DNA of 41,768 bases, taken from assembly GCF_046542825.1 (NCBI RefSeq), contig NZ_JBKHAQ010000011.1, positions 1 to 41,768 of the forward strand. Reading direction: 5' to 3'. Below are positions 39,865 through 41,768 of the stretch, piece after piece. Below the pieces are notes generated by a model, which had not been told where the DNA came from, searched no databases, and saw only the letters and a program-made list of their open reading frames with translations. This stretch comes from Rhodosalinus sp046542825. GTDB lineage: Bacteria; Pseudomonadota; Alphaproteobacteria; Rhodobacterales; Rhodobacteraceae. Position 1 is the first letter of the stretch; each line of letters starts with the position of its first letter. The translations under genes were made by a program, and so were the position numbers.

Positions 39865-41115
39865 TCAGTGCAGGTTGGGCTGGTTGCCCATGCCCTTCTC
39901 GTCGATCATCCGCCCCGCGGCGAAACGGTCGAACCGGTAGGCGGCCGCGGTTTCGTGCGGCCGGTCGGTGGCCAGCAGATGCGCATAGGCAAAGCCCGAG
40001 GCCGGCGTCGCCTTGAAGCCGCCATAGCACCAGCCGCCGTTGAAATAGAGCCCCTCGACATGGGTGCGGTCGATGATGGGCGAGCCGTCCATCGACATGT
40101 CCATGATCCCGCCCCAGCTGCGCAGCAGCCTCGCGCGCCCGAGATTGGGGAAGATGGCCATGCCGCCCTCGCAGACATCCTCCACCACCGGCAGGTTCCC
40201 CCGCTGGGCATAGGAATTGTAGCCATCGATATCGCCGCCGAAGACGAGCCCGCCCTTGTCGGACTGGCTGCAATAGAAATGACCCGCGCCGAAGGTGATG
40301 ACCCCCGGCAGCAGCGGCTTCAGCGCCTCCGACACGAAGGCCTGGAGCACATGGCTTTCGATCGGCAGGCGGATCCCCGCCTTCGCCATCAGCCGCGACG
40401 ACGAGCCAGCGACGCAGGCCGCGACCTTGCCGGCGCCGATGAAGCCGCGCGTTGTTTCCACGCCCCTGCACCTGCCGTTCTCGATCCGGAAGCCTGTGAC
40501 CTCGCAATTCTGGACGATGTCGACCCCGCGCCGATCGGCGGCACGGGCATAGCCCCAGGCGACGGCGTCGTGCCGCACCGTGCCGCCGCGATGCTGCGCC
40601 AGCCCCCCCTTGATCGGGAAGCGGGCATTGTCGACGTTCAGGAACGGGTAGCGATCCCGGATCTGGCGGGTCGTCAGAAGCTCTGCATCGGCGCCGTTCA
40701 GAAGCATGGCATTGCCGCGGCGGATGAAGGCGTCCCGCTGCGAGTCCGAGTGGAACAGGTTCAGGATGCCGCGCTGGCTGACCATCGCGTTGTAGTTCAG
40801 CTCCTGCTCCAGCCCTTCCCATAATTTCAGCGAGAATTCGTAGAACGGCTCGTTGCCGTCCAGCAGGTAGTTGGAGCGGATGATGGTCGTGTTGCGGCCA
40901 ACATTGCCGCCACCGATCCAGCCCTTCTCCAGCACCGCGATCCGCGCCTGCCGGAACTCCTTGGCGAGGTAATATGCCGTGGCCAGCCCATGCCCGCCGC
41001 CGCCGATGATCACGTAGTCATATTGCGCCCTGGGGTCCGCGTCGCGCCAGGCCGGGCCCCAGCCCCGATGCCCGGTCAAAGCTTCCCTGATGATCCTGAA
41101 ACCTGAATAGCCCAT
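39865..41115 (-). CDS. mgdA: N-methylglutamate dehydrogenase (sarcosine-oxidase-like) beta subunit
   Basis: The 416-residue flavoprotein holds the catalytic site that oxidises the N-methyl amino acid. The FAD motif YVIIGGGGHGLATAYYLA starts at residue 35, followed by VLEKGWIGGGNVGRNTTIIR. GGTVRHDAVAWGYARAA places His182 at the position of the residue that carries covalent FMN in SoxB. The C-terminal GGWCYGGFKATPASGFAYAH is also family-typical. ATG 41115 has the ribosome binding site agggag; the longer frame to 41208 lacks one. It is first in mgdABCD, with direct repeats upstream that may be its operator. Confidence 0.92.
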   Translation of the reverse strand: MGYSGFRIIREALTGHRGWGPAWRDADPRAQYDYVIIGGGGHGLATAYYLAKEFRQARIAVLEKGWIGGGNVGRNTTIIRSNYLLDGNEPFYEFSLKLWEGLEQELNYNAMVSQRGILNLFHSDSQRDAFIRRGNAMLLNGADAELLTTRQIRDRYPFLNVDNARFPIKGGLAQHRGGTVRHDAVAWGYARAADRRGVDIVQNCEVTGFRIENGRCRGVETTRGFIGAGKVAACVAGSSSRLMAKAGIRLPIESHVLQAFVSEALKPLLPGVITFGAGHFYCSQSDKGGLVFGGDIDGYNSYAQRGNLPVVEDVCEGGMAIFPNLGRARLLRSWGGIMDMSMDGSPIIDRTHVEGLYFNGGWCYGGFKATPASGFAYAHLLATDRPHETAAAYRFDRFAAGRMIDEKGMGNQPNLH

Positions 41116-41175
41116 CGAATCCGACTCCCTTTGCGCCAGAGTCGCAGGCAAATCGAACCGAGTCGCGGTTCCGTT

Positions 41176-41204
41176 CGGACATGCTCTTGTCCGGATCGGA
41201 CATG
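41176..41204 (-). promoter_or_regulatory. CGGACATG direct repeats upstream of mgdA
   Basis: CGGACATG occurs at 41176-41183 and 41197-41204, exactly 21 bases apart, 61-89 bases before the mgdA start. The second copy also forms the perfect dyad TGTCCG-GAT-CGGACA (41188-41202). Same-face direct repeats at this distance are typical of AraC-family sites; the nearby GlxA-type regulator is the natural candidate. Confidence 0.55.
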
Positions 41205-41354
41205 GCATCGGGTTCGGCCGGAGTTCGCTCGGGGCGACACGGCCTGCCGTTCGTACCCAGCGAGGCGGCGCAGCGTTTCGATCTCGGACACATCGAGTGC
41301 CGCGGGGTTGCCCCGGATCGAGGAGGCGAAACGCGCGCGTTCGGCAATCGCCGG

Positions 41355-41675
41355 TTACTCTGCCGGCGCCTCGGACAGATCCTCGAGCATCGGACTGGCC
41401 CGGGCCGAGAGCGGACGGGCCAATGCATCGCTTCCTGCGCCTTCGGTGCCGAGGCCCCGCGCCAGCCAGCGCGACACCGCGTCGATCCGCTCGGGTGACC
41501 GGTTTTTCCCGCTGTAGCGGCCTTGCGGTTTACCGTCAGAATCGCCGGCAGCAGACAGTCGCGGATGGCGCCATGCGCGCCCGTCGATGACCGAGGCCAG
41601 CCCGTGCACCACGCCGTGCCTGGAGTTGGCGAGCGCGAGGCCGCCGATATGTCTTGCGCGTCGAAGAGTCCCGCC
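41355..41675 (-). pseudogene. Fragment of an iron-containing alcohol dehydrogenase, frameshifted
   Basis: On the minus strand, one frame encodes IGGLALANSRHGVVHGLASV then IDGR, the metal-site region of iron-type alcohol dehydrogenases or maleylacetate reductases. The continuation expected of the family appears in another frame as GAHGAIRDCLLPAILTVNRK. The first frame resumes later with ERIDAVSRWLARGLGTEGAG and stops at 41355. The shift is near 41588. The upstream part cannot be recognised in the bases left before the window edge, so extent of decay is unknown. Only the 3' third of a normal gene can be seen. It lies upstream of mgdA in the same orientation. Confidence 0.55.
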
Positions 41676-41768
41676 GCCCCGTTAGCATTGCGCCTTCGGC
41701 TTTGGGGTGTCAATCGGCGTTCATTCGGGGCTCTGTCTCACTCTCGGTGCAGCCAGTGGGGCAGATTG

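Noticed and set aside
35983..41115. Sarcosine oxidase soxBDAG of a glycine-betaine pathway
   Set aside because: Kept as an alternative, but glyA and betaine or dimethylglycine genes are absent, gmaS-mgsABC is in the same locus, and the delta subunit lacks the zinc cysteines.

Overview
The window comes from a high-GC alphaproteobacterium, most likely a marine Rhodobacteraceae (Roseobacter group) member. The evidence is the gene families present (Tmm, Tdm, DmmDABC, GmaS, MgsABC and MgdABCD together), the GC-rich codon use and the short agggag/ggagg ribosome binding sites. No rRNA, tRNA, CRISPR array or intact insertion sequence is visible.

Left part (1-11.3 kb): ordinary chromosome. It holds the 3' end of rpoC with a textbook terminator, a secreted PQQ-type aldose dehydrogenase, a putative glycosyltransferase, an inositol-monophosphatase-family enzyme, a YbbA/YbbP-like ABC exporter divergent from a TesA-like esterase, a cold-shock protein, and glutaryl-CoA dehydrogenase divergent from its LysR-type regulator. 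A short patch of insertion-sequence debris and a 20-bp tandem repeat (11.47-11.88 kb) separates this from the next part.

Main part (11.9-41.1 kb): a methylated-amine degradation island. Tmm oxidises trimethylamine to TMAO. Tdm demethylates TMAO to dimethylamine. DmmDABC turns dimethylamine into methylamine. GmaS, MgsABC and MgdABCD take methylamine through gamma-glutamylmethylamide and N-methylglutamate, releasing nitrogen as glutamate. The C1 units go to tetrahydrofolate: Tdm, DmmD and MgdC all carry GcvT-type domains, and Fhs, FolD and an unusual FolD paralogue handle C1-THF. Four regulators (GntR/FCD, XRE-cupin, GlxA/AraC type and possibly a signal-less binding protein) lie between the catabolic operons. 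Candidate operators with two-helical-turn spacing sit near two of them.

Less expected items: an Amt-fold transporter whose twin pore histidines are Tyr and Phe, a natural FolD variant with the catalytic Lys replaced by Gln, a binding protein with no signal peptide and no permease, a collapsed NAD-formate dehydrogenase (fds) operon just upstream of fhs, a frameshifted truncated haemoglobin after tdm, a degraded iron-type alcohol dehydrogenase at the right edge, and paired palindromes downstream of genes that vary with base pairing preserved. Genes for the known TMAO importer (tmoXWV) are not in the window.
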